A model generated the notes under the pieces. It worked only from the letters and a program-made list of their open reading frames with translations. It made no database searches and was not told the DNA's origin. Made by a program: the position numbers and the translations under genes. Below, one piece after another: positions 7,989-15,923 of a stretch of DNA of 64,000 bases. Position 1 is the first letter of the stretch. Every line of letters begins with the position of its first letter. Source of the DNA: JAQVYB01 sp964490935 (lineage in GTDB: Bacteria > Verrucomicrobiota > Kiritimatiellia > RZYC01); assembly GCA_964490935.1 (NCBI GenBank), contig CAZBEO010000002.1, forward strand, positions 1 to 64,000. Reading direction: 5' to 3'.

Positions 7989-9218
7989 TTAAAGGAGATG
8001 GCCCATTTTATCCTTCTTGGTTTTCAGATATCGCTCATTATGCGCGGTGCAGACCGCTTTGATCGGCAGGCGCTCGCGAATGGAGAGTCCGAATTGTTCG
8101 AGGCCCTCCACCTTGCGCGGATTATTGGTCATGAGTCGAATGTTATGCAGTCCGAGATCAGCCAGAATCTGAGCGCCACTGCCATAATCCCGCAGATCGG
8201 CATCAAATCCCAAGTGGATATTGGCCTCCACCGTATCCATCCCCTTTTCCTGAAGAGCGTAAGCATGAATTTTATGCACCAGCCCAATCCCGCGTCCTTC
8301 CTGCCGCATATACAGCACCACCCCATGACCCTCTTTTGCGACTTCGCGCATCGCATGATCCAGCTGCTCGCCGCAATCGCAGCGTGCAGACTTGAAGACA
8401 TCCCCAGTCAGGCATTCACTGTGAATCCGCACCAGAGCCGACTCCTGTTTTTCCGGCTCGCCCATGATCAGCGCGAGATGATGCAGATCGTCCAGTGTAG
8501 AATGATAGAGTTTCAGTTTGAACTGGCCATAGGCCGTTGGCATATCCACGCACTGTACCAGGTTCACCAGTTTTTCCGTTCTGCGCCGATACTTGATGAT
8601 CGCCGCCACCGAAACTAGGGGAATCTCGTGCTGTTTGGAGAATTCCTTCAGTTCCGGCAGACGCGCCATCTGGCCGTCGTCACGCAGAATTTCGCAGATG
8701 ACGCCGGAAGGGTTCAGCCCGGCCAGGCGGGCCAAGTCCACCGCCGCTTCGGTATGGCCCGGACGGCGCAACACACCGCTCTGAACGGCCTCGAGCGGAA
8801 ACACATGACCGGGACGCCGAAGATCCGACGGACGACTGTTTTCATCGATCAGCACCTGAATGGTGGCGGACCGATCGTGGGCACTGATGCCAGTGGTGAC
8901 GTCCCGTACCGTCGCATCCACCGAATCCATGAACGCCGTACCGAACGCATCGTTCTCGCCGCGTGGCACCATCCGAGCGAGACCAAGACGCTTCAACGCC
9001 TCCTTTTCCATCGGAACGCAAACGAGTCCGCGCCCGTGACGCGCCATGAAATTGATAATCTCGGGCGTCACCTTTTCAGCGGCGCAGACGAGGTCGCCTT
9101 CATTTTCCCGCTGCTCGTCGTCACTGACGATGACGATGCCACCTGACCGTATAGCCTCCACGGCCTCTTCCACCGTGCTGAATCCCTGACTTTCCCGCTT
9201 TTCTTCTGTTTTTTTCAT
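7989..9218 (-). CDS. ribBA: Bifunctional DHBP synthase / GTP cyclohydrolase II
   Basis: About 409 aa. The N-terminal RibB domain (residues 1-205) has DDEQRENEGDLV and RPGHVFPL, and forms 3,4-dihydroxy-2-butanone 4-phosphate. The C-terminal RibA domain has the zinc site CLTGDVFKSARCDCG, the catalytic stretch MRQEGRGIGL and TNNPRKVEGL, and opens GTP. The start at 9218 immediately follows the U-run of the riboswitch terminator. There is no strong Shine-Dalgarno; only GGGA in the terminator's 3' stem is suitably placed. First gene of the rib-led unit. Confidence 0.96.
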   Translation of the reverse strand: MKKTEEKRESQGFSTVEEAVEAIRSGGIVIVSDDEQRENEGDLVCAAEKVTPEIINFMARHGRGLVCVPMEKEALKRLGLARMVPRGENDAFGTAFMDSVDATVRDVTTGISAHDRSATIQVLIDENSRPSDLRRPGHVFPLEAVQSGVLRRPGHTEAAVDLARLAGLNPSGVICEILRDDGQMARLPELKEFSKQHEIPLVSVAAIIKYRRRTEKLVNLVQCVDMPTAYGQFKLKLYHSTLDDLHHLALIMGEPEKQESALVRIHSECLTGDVFKSARCDCGEQLDHAMREVAKEGHGVVLYMRQEGRGIGLVHKIHAYALQEKGMDTVEANIHLGFDADLRDYGSGAQILADLGLHNIRLMTNNPRKVEGLEQFGLSIRERLPIKAVCTAHNERYLKTKKDKMGHLL

Positions 9219-9250
9219 AAAAAAATCCCGAGAGATATTCCTCTTCGGGA
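9219..9250 (-). terminator. FMN-riboswitch intrinsic terminator
   Basis: On the minus strand TCCCGAAGAG pairs with CTCTCGGGA across a short loop, followed by seven Us (9219-9225). The start codon of ribBA abuts the U-run. Placed directly after the riboswitch, it is the obvious expression platform: FMN binding should favour termination. Confidence 0.85.
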
Positions 9251-9272
9251 CAGACCACACCTGTATGCCGAT

Positions 9273-9432
9273 CTTTTCCCATCCAGACTCTTACTGTCGG
9301 CTACGGATCACGCCGTACGGCATAAAGACACCGTATAACGTTCGACCGTATCAATCCGCCCCCCTTGGGCGGACTCGCGGGCTCTCACCGCCGGTCAGGA
9401 ATTCTTTCCTCATCTTCTGATTCCGAGAAAAG
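9273..9432 (-). promoter_or_regulatory. FMN riboswitch (RFN element)
   Basis: Minus-strand sequence carries the RFN hallmarks in order: ACCGGCGGTGAGAGCCCGCGA, a variable hairpin, GATCCGTAGCCGACAGT, and AGTCTGGATGGGA. The ends pair as P1 (CTTTTCTC with GGGAAAAG), giving about 160 nt. It precedes ribBA with an intrinsic terminator between, so it should repress the riboflavin genes when FMN is abundant. Confidence 0.95.
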
Positions 9433-9461
9433 GCACCTTGTCCCAAAGATTTACAGGGGGG

Positions 9462-9489
9462 ATAATATTTCTTTTTGTTATTCACGCAA
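9462..9489 (-). promoter_or_regulatory. Candidate promoter of the rib-led unit
   Basis: Minus strand: TTGCGT (-35) at 9484-9489 and TATTAT (-10) at 9462-9467, 16-nt spacing, ending about 30 nt upstream of the riboswitch P1. Consensus-type pattern match only. Confidence 0.45.
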
Positions 9490-9573
9490 GGGATAATATG
9501 ATTTAAGTTCTCCGCTCGATTCCATCCTTGCGGGATGGTCCTATCAATCAATGAATTTTAGCGAGGCATTTGT

Positions 9574-10677
9574 ATGGGTTTTGAGAGTGGTACTATTGGA
9601 TTTCGCCTGTTCTGGCTGCCCCGTTCTCTTCCGGACGATGCCGCCGAGCTTTTTGCCGAGCATGCTGCGCCGCCCCTCTCCACGATCGGCGAAGAACCTG
9701 TTCACGGCTGGGTAACCGGACGCCACATGCTGGACCGGCACATCACCCAGGAAACCGCCTTTCGCGGACAGTATCTCTACCTAGCCATGCAGGAGGCTGA
9801 GCGTAAAATTCCCTCCTCCCTGCTGCGCGCGGAGTGCAAAATGGAAGAGTTGGCGCTGATGGCGGCGGAGGAAAAGCCGTTTGTCAGCAGACAGGAACGC
9901 GCCGAGATCAAGAAAACGGTCACAGAGCGCCTGCTGCCTCAGATGCCGCCCCAGATCAAGGGGACGCCACTGGTCTATGCGCCGGGCTCGACCTATCTCT
10001 ACGCGACGGCCCTCCCTGCCAAGCAGTGCGATTTGTTTACCGCGCTCATCCAGCAAACCCTAGGGTTCGCCATACTTCCCTGTACACCCGAACTGGCCGC
10101 ACTGCAACGGACGAACACCGATGTGAATCAATGGAATCCCATCTCCTTTTCACCAGATGTCCCGCGCGACCTGATGGAAGTCATGCCGGGGCGTGATTTC
10201 CTGACCTGGCTGCTCTTCCATTCCGAGGCGGGCGGCGGTTCTTTCTCCGGCCATGAGTCGGGGGACATCCACGTACTGCTCGAGGGGCCGCTGCTCTTCA
10301 CGCATGAAGGCGGCGGCGCGTATGAGATTGTTCTGCGCAAGGGGGAACCGCTGCTGAGCAATGAAGCCAAGACCTGCCTACTGAGCGGAAAAAAGCTCCG
10401 TCAGGCGCGTGTTACCTTTGCCATCGGTGAAGAGATATGGTCGTTCAACCTGGATGCGGATGAGCTGATCTTTCGCAATCTCTCCCTGCCGAAAATTGAT
10501 GAAGTCCTGGATGCGTCGAGCCACTTTGAAGAGCGCGTCCGCCGGCTGGAACGCTTTCTGGAAATTTTCTTCCTCGTCTTTGACCACTTCACCGAAGTCA
10601 GGAGTTCTAAGGCCCAATGGAACACCATGCAGAAAGACATCTTCCAATGGGTACGTAACCGTATTGGAAAAATCTGA
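9574..10677 (+). CDS. rdgC: Recombination-associated protein RdgC
   Basis: 367 aa. The middle region matches the RdgC pattern: AERKIPSSLLRAE, then RQERAEIKKTVTERLLPQMPPQ, then a predicted strand with YAPGSTYLYA and FTALIQQTLG. RdgC forms a ring on DNA and restrains RecA in proteobacteria. A GCGAGG ribosome-binding site precedes the ATG. The gene is divergent from the riboflavin unit and is followed after 18 nt by a membrane-anchored gene on the same strand. The family is best known from proteobacteria, so a PVC-type host is somewhat unexpected. Confidence 0.8.
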   Translation: MGFESGTIGFRLFWLPRSLPDDAAELFAEHAAPPLSTIGEEPVHGWVTGRHMLDRHITQETAFRGQYLYLAMQEAERKIPSSLLRAECKMEELALMAAEEKPFVSRQERAEIKKTVTERLLPQMPPQIKGTPLVYAPGSTYLYATALPAKQCDLFTALIQQTLGFAILPCTPELAALQRTNTDVNQWNPISFSPDVPRDLMEVMPGRDFLTWLLFHSEAGGGSFSGHESGDIHVLLEGPLLFTHEGGGAYEIVLRKGEPLLSNEAKTCLLSGKKLRQARVTFAIGEEIWSFNLDADELIFRNLSLPKIDEVLDASSHFEERVRRLERFLEIFFLVFDHFTEVRSSKAQWNTMQKDIFQWVRNRIGKI

Positions 10678-10695
10678 TCGACCCAGAATCGCCTC

Positions 10696-11640
10696 ATGAA
10701 AAAAATCGGCATACTTCTTCTCGCGGGTTTGATGGCCGGGCTGCTTGCGGCACTGCTCATCATCGGCGTTGTTCCGGTCTGGCACTCGCTGTCCGAACGC
10801 ATCAAACGGCATGATGACTCATCGGTGGAAGTCTCTGAAGCAAAAACGGACAAGACGGAATCGTCGCAGCGTTCACGCCTCGCGATAGGCCGGATGTTGT
10901 CCGAAAAGACATCCGCTTCGGAGGCGGTTCCGGCAGCCACGCCGTTCAGGACCACCGGCGAACCCGAGGCCTTAAAGCGAGAAATCGCCCGTCTGCGCAG
11001 CATCAACACGCAACTCCAAACCCAACTGGCCGAAATACTCTCGTGGATGCTCGTGAATTACAAAGGTCGCTACCCTCTCGCAGAAAGCCAGATCACCAAT
11101 TTGAGTTTTCATGCGGCAACCGATGCCTTCGAATTGAATCCAGCCGTTGCCGAATTCATGCACTTGGACAGCAATGAAACGGCCATGATCAGCGACTTAC
11201 TCTCGTATGGCGGCGAGATGGTGAACGAGCTGGTGGCGCAAAGCATCTCCGTCACTGAATCCGATGGAGGCAAGGTGGTCCTGCACATTCCGCCCTTCCC
11301 CGAAGAGGGCAACATCCTTCGCGAGGACCTGTATACCGCGCTCGAAACCACACTCGGCCCCACCCGCTTTGATCGTTTCATGGATGTCACCACAGGCCAA
11401 CTGGATGCCGACTTCAATTACTTCGGTGATGCCAGCCACACCATTATCTTCGAACCGATCTATTCACCCGATGACGATTCCCTGCAATGGCGAATACGCG
11501 ATGGCTGGATCATACGGGAAGAAGACTTCTCCAAAACGATACGCGCCACCGAATCCCTCGTGCGGGAACTGCCAGACCACTACTACAAATACGTCCACTA
11601 TCTGCCTGCGTATCTCTTCGTGGAGGAGACGGGGCAATAG
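10696..11640 (+). CDS. Membrane-anchored protein of unknown function
   Basis: 314 aa, not recognised. An N-terminal membrane helix (GILLLAGLMAGLLAALLIIGVVPVW, about residues 4-28) is followed by a charged Ser/Thr-rich linker. A coiled coil comes next (EALKREIARLRSINTQLQTQLAEIL, about 92-116), then a roughly 200-residue mixed alpha/beta periplasmic domain. The distal domain has no motif I can name. It is 18 nt downstream of rdgC and probably co-transcribed. No second membrane segment is visible. Confidence 0.75.
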   Translation: MKKIGILLLAGLMAGLLAALLIIGVVPVWHSLSERIKRHDDSSVEVSEAKTDKTESSQRSRLAIGRMLSEKTSASEAVPAATPFRTTGEPEALKREIARLRSINTQLQTQLAEILSWMLVNYKGRYPLAESQITNLSFHAATDAFELNPAVAEFMHLDSNETAMISDLLSYGGEMVNELVAQSISVTESDGGKVVLHIPPFPEEGNILREDLYTALETTLGPTRFDRFMDVTTGQLDADFNYFGDASHTIIFEPIYSPDDDSLQWRIRDGWIIREEDFSKTIRATESLVRELPDHYYKYVHYLPAYLFVEETGQ

Positions 11641-11702
11641 CAATCCGCCAGCTTTCGAGTACAGACTTCAGGCTCGAAGTAGCGTGGTGCTCTCCGAGCG
11701 CC

Positions 11703-11767
11703 TCGGCCTTTCGTCGCGCGTACGGCGATCGGGCAAGGCCGAACGCCACCGGCTGAGCCGTGTACGT
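11703..11767 (-). repeat. CGGCTCAGCCGG repeat family, copy 1
   Basis: Read on the minus strand, ACGTACACGGCTCAGCCGG(T)GGCGTTCG leads into an imperfect stem (TTGCCCGATCGCCG...). It resembles the two direct copies at 54838-55033. It sits between convergent genes, and nothing else is visible in the 171-bp gap. Confidence 0.5.
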
Positions 11768-11811
11768 CAACTCACCGAGTGGTTTCGCAGTACCTCAACC
11801 CTGACGGATTG

Positions 11812-12525
11812 CTAGGCATTTTCGGGGGGCTTTACGGGCAGGCGTTTGGCTTTGCCGGAACGCTCGGTGATGAGGGCCAAGAGATAACTGTTGGAGCGAA
11901 AAACTTCCTGACAATAGGGGCACACCTGCTCATCCTGGATACGGAGTGCATCGTAGGGCAATTGCCGGGAACAGGCGGGGCAACGCACGGCGGTTTTATC
12001 ATCAAAAGGCGCCTTTTCCGGCACTGTATTCCCTTCCTGCACGTCCGGTTCCTCGGGCACTGGTTCCACCGTCTCCGGCTCGGTCTCTACGGCGGGTTCT
12101 GATTCGGGCGCTTCTTCCTTTTTTTCGACGATCGGCTTCGGCGCAGCCGGCGGCTGCGTTTTTTTCGGCGGGATGGTGGCTGCGGCATCGGATGCGGCGG
12201 TCTGGTCGAGTTGTTCATTCAGCAGAGCGGTCAGTTCGTCCACACACCCGGCAATGGCATCGAGTTTGGACAGCATGGGATTGAGTGGCGACGATCCGGC
12301 GGGCGGTCCAGCGGCACCCTCGCCTTCCGGCGGCTTCACGCGATGATCCATCTGCTCCGTCATCTGTGCGTGAAAAGCGGCCTCGGACTTGATCTGTTTT
12401 CTCAGCAGCGTGCCAATATTCTTCATCTCGCGGCTCATGGCATTGTAACGGTAAGCCACCATGAACAACGAGACGATCAGGGCGCAAAACACGGTCGCAA
12501 TGACAATGGCCATCGTTATATCCAT
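11812..12525 (-). CDS. Membrane-anchored zinc-ribbon protein
   Basis: 237 aa. An N-terminal membrane helix (AIVIATVFCALIVSLFMVAY, residues about 6-25) is followed by a cytoplasmic helical region. A Pro/Glu-rich linker with repeated EPE/PET units follows (about 115-175). The C-terminal zinc ribbon is CPAC...CPYC with 20-odd residues between pairs. The function is unknown; the layout suggests a membrane-tethered adaptor. Its ATG overlaps the stop of the response-regulator gene (ATGA), so the two are translationally coupled and may act together. Confidence 0.75.
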   Translation of the reverse strand: MDITMAIVIATVFCALIVSLFMVAYRYNAMSREMKNIGTLLRKQIKSEAAFHAQMTEQMDHRVKPPEGEGAAGPPAGSSPLNPMLSKLDAIAGCVDELTALLNEQLDQTAASDAAATIPPKKTQPPAAPKPIVEKKEEAPESEPAVETEPETVEPVPEEPDVQEGNTVPEKAPFDDKTAVRCPACSRQLPYDALRIQDEQVCPYCQEVFRSNSYLLALITERSGKAKRLPVKPPENA

Positions 12526-13034
12526 CAGGTCGTCTCTCCTGGTTTTTCTGATTCTTTCGGCTGTTCTGCTTCTTCCGGCTTATCTGCCTCTTCCTGCGTT
12601 TCCGGTTCTTCCTGCGTTTCCGGTTCTTCGGGTTCTTCCAACTTCTTCTGCTCGCTAACCGTTCGAGCCACTTCCTGCATGATCTTCTGAATCTGCTCGA
12701 TCGGAGTGACTTTGAGTATAAAGTTCACGGCACCCAGTTTAAAGCATTTTTTGACCACTTCCTCATCCACATAGGCCGACATCATGATGACTTTGGCCTC
12801 GGGATGCGCGTCAATCAGCTCCGCAAGGGCGTCGAGTCCGCTTTTCATGGGCATGTCAATATCCATGAGAACCAGATCGGGTTTGTAGCGTCGGTAGTAG
12901 GTAATCGCGGCGGCACCGGTGGCCGCCATGCCCACCAGCTTCATCCCTGCGCGTTCGACCACCATTTTAAGTAAAAAGCGGATGTTTGCTTCATCATCCA
13001 CAATCAGTACGGTCGGCTTATCGGCTTCTTTCAT
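12525..13034 (-). CDS. CheY-like response regulator with acidic repeat tail
   Basis: 169 aa. Residues 1-125 are a receiver domain: acidic pair in VDDEAN, phospho-acceptor Asp in LVLMDIDMPMKSG, conserved Ser in VIMMSAYV and Lys in FILKVTP. There is no DNA-binding output domain. Instead, about 40 residues of Glu/Pro/Thr repeats (EEPETQEEPETQEE...) follow. It overlaps the downstream zinc-ribbon membrane gene by ATGA and starts 2 nt after lpxA stops. No histidine kinase lies adjacent, so its input is unknown. Confidence 0.88.
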   Translation of the reverse strand: MKEADKPTVLIVDDEANIRFLLKMVVERAGMKLVGMAATGAAAITYYRRYKPDLVLMDIDMPMKSGLDALAELIDAHPEAKVIMMSAYVDEEVVKKCFKLGAVNFILKVTPIEQIQKIMQEVARTVSEQKKLEEPEEPETQEEPETQEEADKPEEAEQPKESEKPGETT

Positions 13035-13036
13035 GA

Positions 13037-13819
13037 TTACCTGATGGCTCCGCAGATCCCCCGATCTGATTTTTCAATAAACCGCCAGATTTCGCTGGCG
13101 GGCCCCTCCGGAAATTCCTCCTTCATTTTATCGAGTGCCTGACTGGTGTTCAGGCCCGAGTGATAGAGCATCTCAAAGGCGCGTTTGATTTCCTTGCGTT
13201 CGGGCGGTGTGAATCCGGCTCGTTTCAGGCCCACCAGATTCAGCCCGGCAATACGGTTTCGCTCGGAACTTTCGGTGGTGCAGAACGGTGGCACATCTTT
13301 GCCGATACCGCTTTGGCCACCGAGCATGGCCAGCCGTCCGATTTTCACAAACTGATGAATCACCACGGTGCCGCTGATGAAGGCCCCCTCGCCCACCTCG
13401 ACATACCCGGCCAGGAGCACGCCATTTGCCACAATCACGCGATCGCCAAGTTGTACGTTGTGCGCAACGTGCGAAAAAGCCATCAGGAAGCATTGATTGC
13501 CGATCACGGTACGCGTTTCCGGTTTGGTGCCCCGGTGTACGGTGACGCCTTCGCGGATCACGCAGTCGTCGCCGATATCGACATAGGTCGCGCCACCCGG
13601 GAAGGAAAGGTCCTGTGGCAAATCGCCGAGCACGGCCATGGCGTGTACGCGGCAACGTTGTCCGATCGTTGTGTAGGGATGAATCACCACATGGGGACCG
13701 ATCACGCAGGCATCCCCGATGCGGACGTTATCGCCGATTACCGAATAGGGCCCGACTTCCACATCCGCGCCAATTTCCGCCGTGGTTCCGATGATTGCCG
13801 TTGGATGAATCTTTGCCAT
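13037..13819 (-). CDS. lpxA: UDP-N-acetylglucosamine acyltransferase
   Basis: 260 aa. It transfers an R-3-hydroxyacyl chain from ACP to UDP-GlcNAc, the first step of lipid A synthesis. The left-handed beta-helix hexapeptide repeats run from residue 4 to about 185 (IHPTAIIG, IGADVEVGPYSVIG, and so on). The catalytic His is in FSHVAHNVQLGD, and GQSGIGKDVPPF and GLNLVGLKR are family-typical. A C-terminal helical domain follows. It is not accompanied by lpxD, fabZ or lpxC here; it lies between radC and a response-regulator gene. Confidence 0.95.
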   Translation of the reverse strand: MAKIHPTAIIGTTAEIGADVEVGPYSVIGDNVRIGDACVIGPHVVIHPYTTIGQRCRVHAMAVLGDLPQDLSFPGGATYVDIGDDCVIREGVTVHRGTKPETRTVIGNQCFLMAFSHVAHNVQLGDRVIVANGVLLAGYVEVGEGAFISGTVVIHQFVKIGRLAMLGGQSGIGKDVPPFCTTESSERNRIAGLNLVGLKRAGFTPPERKEIKRAFEMLYHSGLNTSQALDKMKEEFPEGPASEIWRFIEKSDRGICGAIR

Positions 13820-13827
13820 GTGCTCTC

Positions 13828-14589
13828 CTAAAAAGTTACCAGTCCGTCTTCGCGCAAACTCACAAATGAATAGGAATCCCGTTCCGGGTCACAGCCGAGG
13901 ATTATATGGTCCAGCAGCTTGATATCAATGATTTTGCCACTTTCAATTAATTTTCGGGTAATACGCAGATCTTCCTGCGATGGAGCCGGATCGCCCGAGG
14001 GATGGTTGTGCGCCACAATCACGGCGGCGGCGGAGGTACGTATGGCCTCGCGGAAGACCTCGCGCGAATGAACCAGGCTCGCATCCAGGATGCCTCGGGT
14101 AATCTCCCGTGGGCGTTGTTTGAGGCCGTTCTTCGCATCCAGAATCAGGAGCCAGAAGGTCTCGCCTTCGCGTCCTCGGAGTAGCGGGCGTATGACTTCG
14201 GCCACATCCGCCGGAGCGGTCATGCGCTTTTTGGGAGCGTTTTCCTCATCCCGAATGCGCACGCCGATTTCGAGCGCGGCCTTCAGCACCTGAGCCCGCA
14301 CCTGCCCCAGTCCCTTGAATTGCGCGAGTTCATCCACGGAAGCCAGGGAGAGCACCGGTAGAGAGCCGTAGTGCAGGATCAAATCCTGTGCGATACGCAG
14401 CACGCTTCGCCCCTGAATACCGCTGCGCAGAATCAGCGCAATCAGCACCTGATCGGAAACGTTTTCCATGCCCACGCGCTCAGCCAATTCCCTTGGGCGC
14501 TCATGCATCGGCAGATCACACACCCGAAACGTATCCGCCGGCAACGGATATTCATGTACAGCCGCAGGCTTTGGTTCACGTTTCGTCAT
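13828..14589 (-). CDS. radC: RadC family JAB/MPN-domain protein
   Basis: 253 aa. An N-terminal helix-hairpin-helix region (residues about 40-110: QVLIALILRSGIQG, LAQFKGLGQVRAQVLKAALE) precedes the JAB1/MPN metal-binding core with HSREVFREAI and the signature AHNHPSGDPAPSQEDLRIT. The family keeps the historical name DNA-repair protein RadC, although its cellular role is unproven. Its ATG overlaps the hflX stop (ATGA). Confidence 0.93.
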   Translation of the reverse strand: MTKREPKPAAVHEYPLPADTFRVCDLPMHERPRELAERVGMENVSDQVLIALILRSGIQGRSVLRIAQDLILHYGSLPVLSLASVDELAQFKGLGQVRAQVLKAALEIGVRIRDEENAPKKRMTAPADVAEVIRPLLRGREGETFWLLILDAKNGLKQRPREITRGILDASLVHSREVFREAIRTSAAAVIVAHNHPSGDPAPSQEDLRITRKLIESGKIIDIKLLDHIILGCDPERDSYSFVSLREDGLVTF

Positions 14590-15923
14590 GCGTTTTGTTC
14601 TCCATCGGCTTTCGATTTTTCCTCATCATACACGGCCTGAATGATTTCGTATGCGCCATATCTTCCGGCTTGTGCTTCCTGGAGGCGGACGCGCATCAGG
14701 ATGCCCGAGAGGCCCGTTGCTTGTTCCAGCACAGTTCCATGCGTATGCAGGGCGGACTGAACCCGCGCCTCAGCAAAGGGAATCCGCAGATACACCTCGC
14801 GCAAGGAGGTGCGCAATTGATCGGCCAGCAGGGCGAGGAGATCCGGCAGGCCTTCACCGGTTTTGGCGGAGACGGGTACGGCCAGCCGATGCATTTTGCA
14901 CAGGCCCTCGGCATGCAGAGCACCCGTTGGCGTGTCCATTTTGTTCACCGCCATGATGGTTTTCCGGCCGCCGATGCCGAGTTCATCCAGCACCCGATGC
15001 ACCGCGCTGATTTGCTCCTCCACCTGCTCGCAGGAGGCATCCACCACATGAATGAGTACATCGGCCTCCATCACTTCTTCCAGCGTAGCGCGAAAGGCCT
15101 CGATCAAATGATGCGGAAGTTTGTTGATAAAGCCGACGGTATCGCTGATGAGCGCGGGGAGATGATTGGGCAGTTCGACCTTCCGCACCGTGGTATCGAG
15201 CGTGACAAAGAGTGCGTCTTTGACCTCCACATTCGCTTCGGTCAGCGCGTTGAGCAGCGTGGATTTCCCGGCGTTGGTATAGCCGATCAGCGAGGCGGTG
15301 GCCCAGCCGTGGCGGCTTCGTCCCCGCCGCAACTCCTGCCGATGCCTGCGCACCTCTTTGAGATCTTTTTGAATGCGGGTGATTTTTTCTTTGATGCGTC
15401 GGCGGTCCACTTCCATCTGTTTTTCACCCGGTCCACCGCGTATGCCGATGCCACCGGTCTGGCGCTCGAGATGCGTCCAGAGTCGGCGCAGGCGGGGCAG
15501 TTGATAATTCAACAGGGCCAGCTCGACTTGCAGCATGCCCTCCTTGGTTTTAGCGTGACGCGCAAAGATATCGAGAATGACCTGCGTACGGTCCACCACG
15601 CGGCATTTGAATGCCGCCTCGAGATTGCGGCCCTGCGCGGGAGAAATTTCATCATCGAAGATCGCGCAGTCACACTGCTTTTCCTCAATCAGGGCAGCCA
15701 GGTTTTCTGCGGTCCCCTTGCCGATGTAATGGCTCGGTTGTACGGCTTTATATTTAAGCACCTGTTGCTCCACCACGGTCCCGCCCAGTGCATGAACGAG
15801 CCGAGCCAGTTCCTGGAGCGAGTCGTTGACCAGGCATTCGTCATCGGTGTGCCGCCTCACGCTCAAGAGGAGGCATCGTTCGCCCGGCGGTGTGGTGGCC
15901 CACCCGGTTGTTTTTTCTTTCAT
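14586..15923 (-). CDS. hflX: Ribosome-associated GTPase HflX
   Basis: 445 aa. The N-terminal HflX domain includes DECLVNDSLQELARLV and the family's GKGTAENLA. A coiled region with GGIGIRGGPGEKQMEVDRR leads into an Obg-like G domain: GYTNAGKSTLLNAL (G1), SDTVGFINKLPHHLIEAF (G3), NKMD (G4) and SAKTGEGL (G5). HflX splits stalled ribosomes under stress in characterised bacteria. It begins directly after the miaA stop (TGAATG). Confidence 0.95.
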   Translation of the reverse strand: MKEKTTGWATTPPGERCLLLSVRRHTDDECLVNDSLQELARLVHALGGTVVEQQVLKYKAVQPSHYIGKGTAENLAALIEEKQCDCAIFDDEISPAQGRNLEAAFKCRVVDRTQVILDIFARHAKTKEGMLQVELALLNYQLPRLRRLWTHLERQTGGIGIRGGPGEKQMEVDRRRIKEKITRIQKDLKEVRRHRQELRRGRSRHGWATASLIGYTNAGKSTLLNALTEANVEVKDALFVTLDTTVRKVELPNHLPALISDTVGFINKLPHHLIEAFRATLEEVMEADVLIHVVDASCEQVEEQISAVHRVLDELGIGGRKTIMAVNKMDTPTGALHAEGLCKMHRLAVPVSAKTGEGLPDLLALLADQLRTSLREVYLRIPFAEARVQSALHTHGTVLEQATGLSGILMRVRLQEAQAGRYGAYEIIQAVYDEEKSKADGEQNA

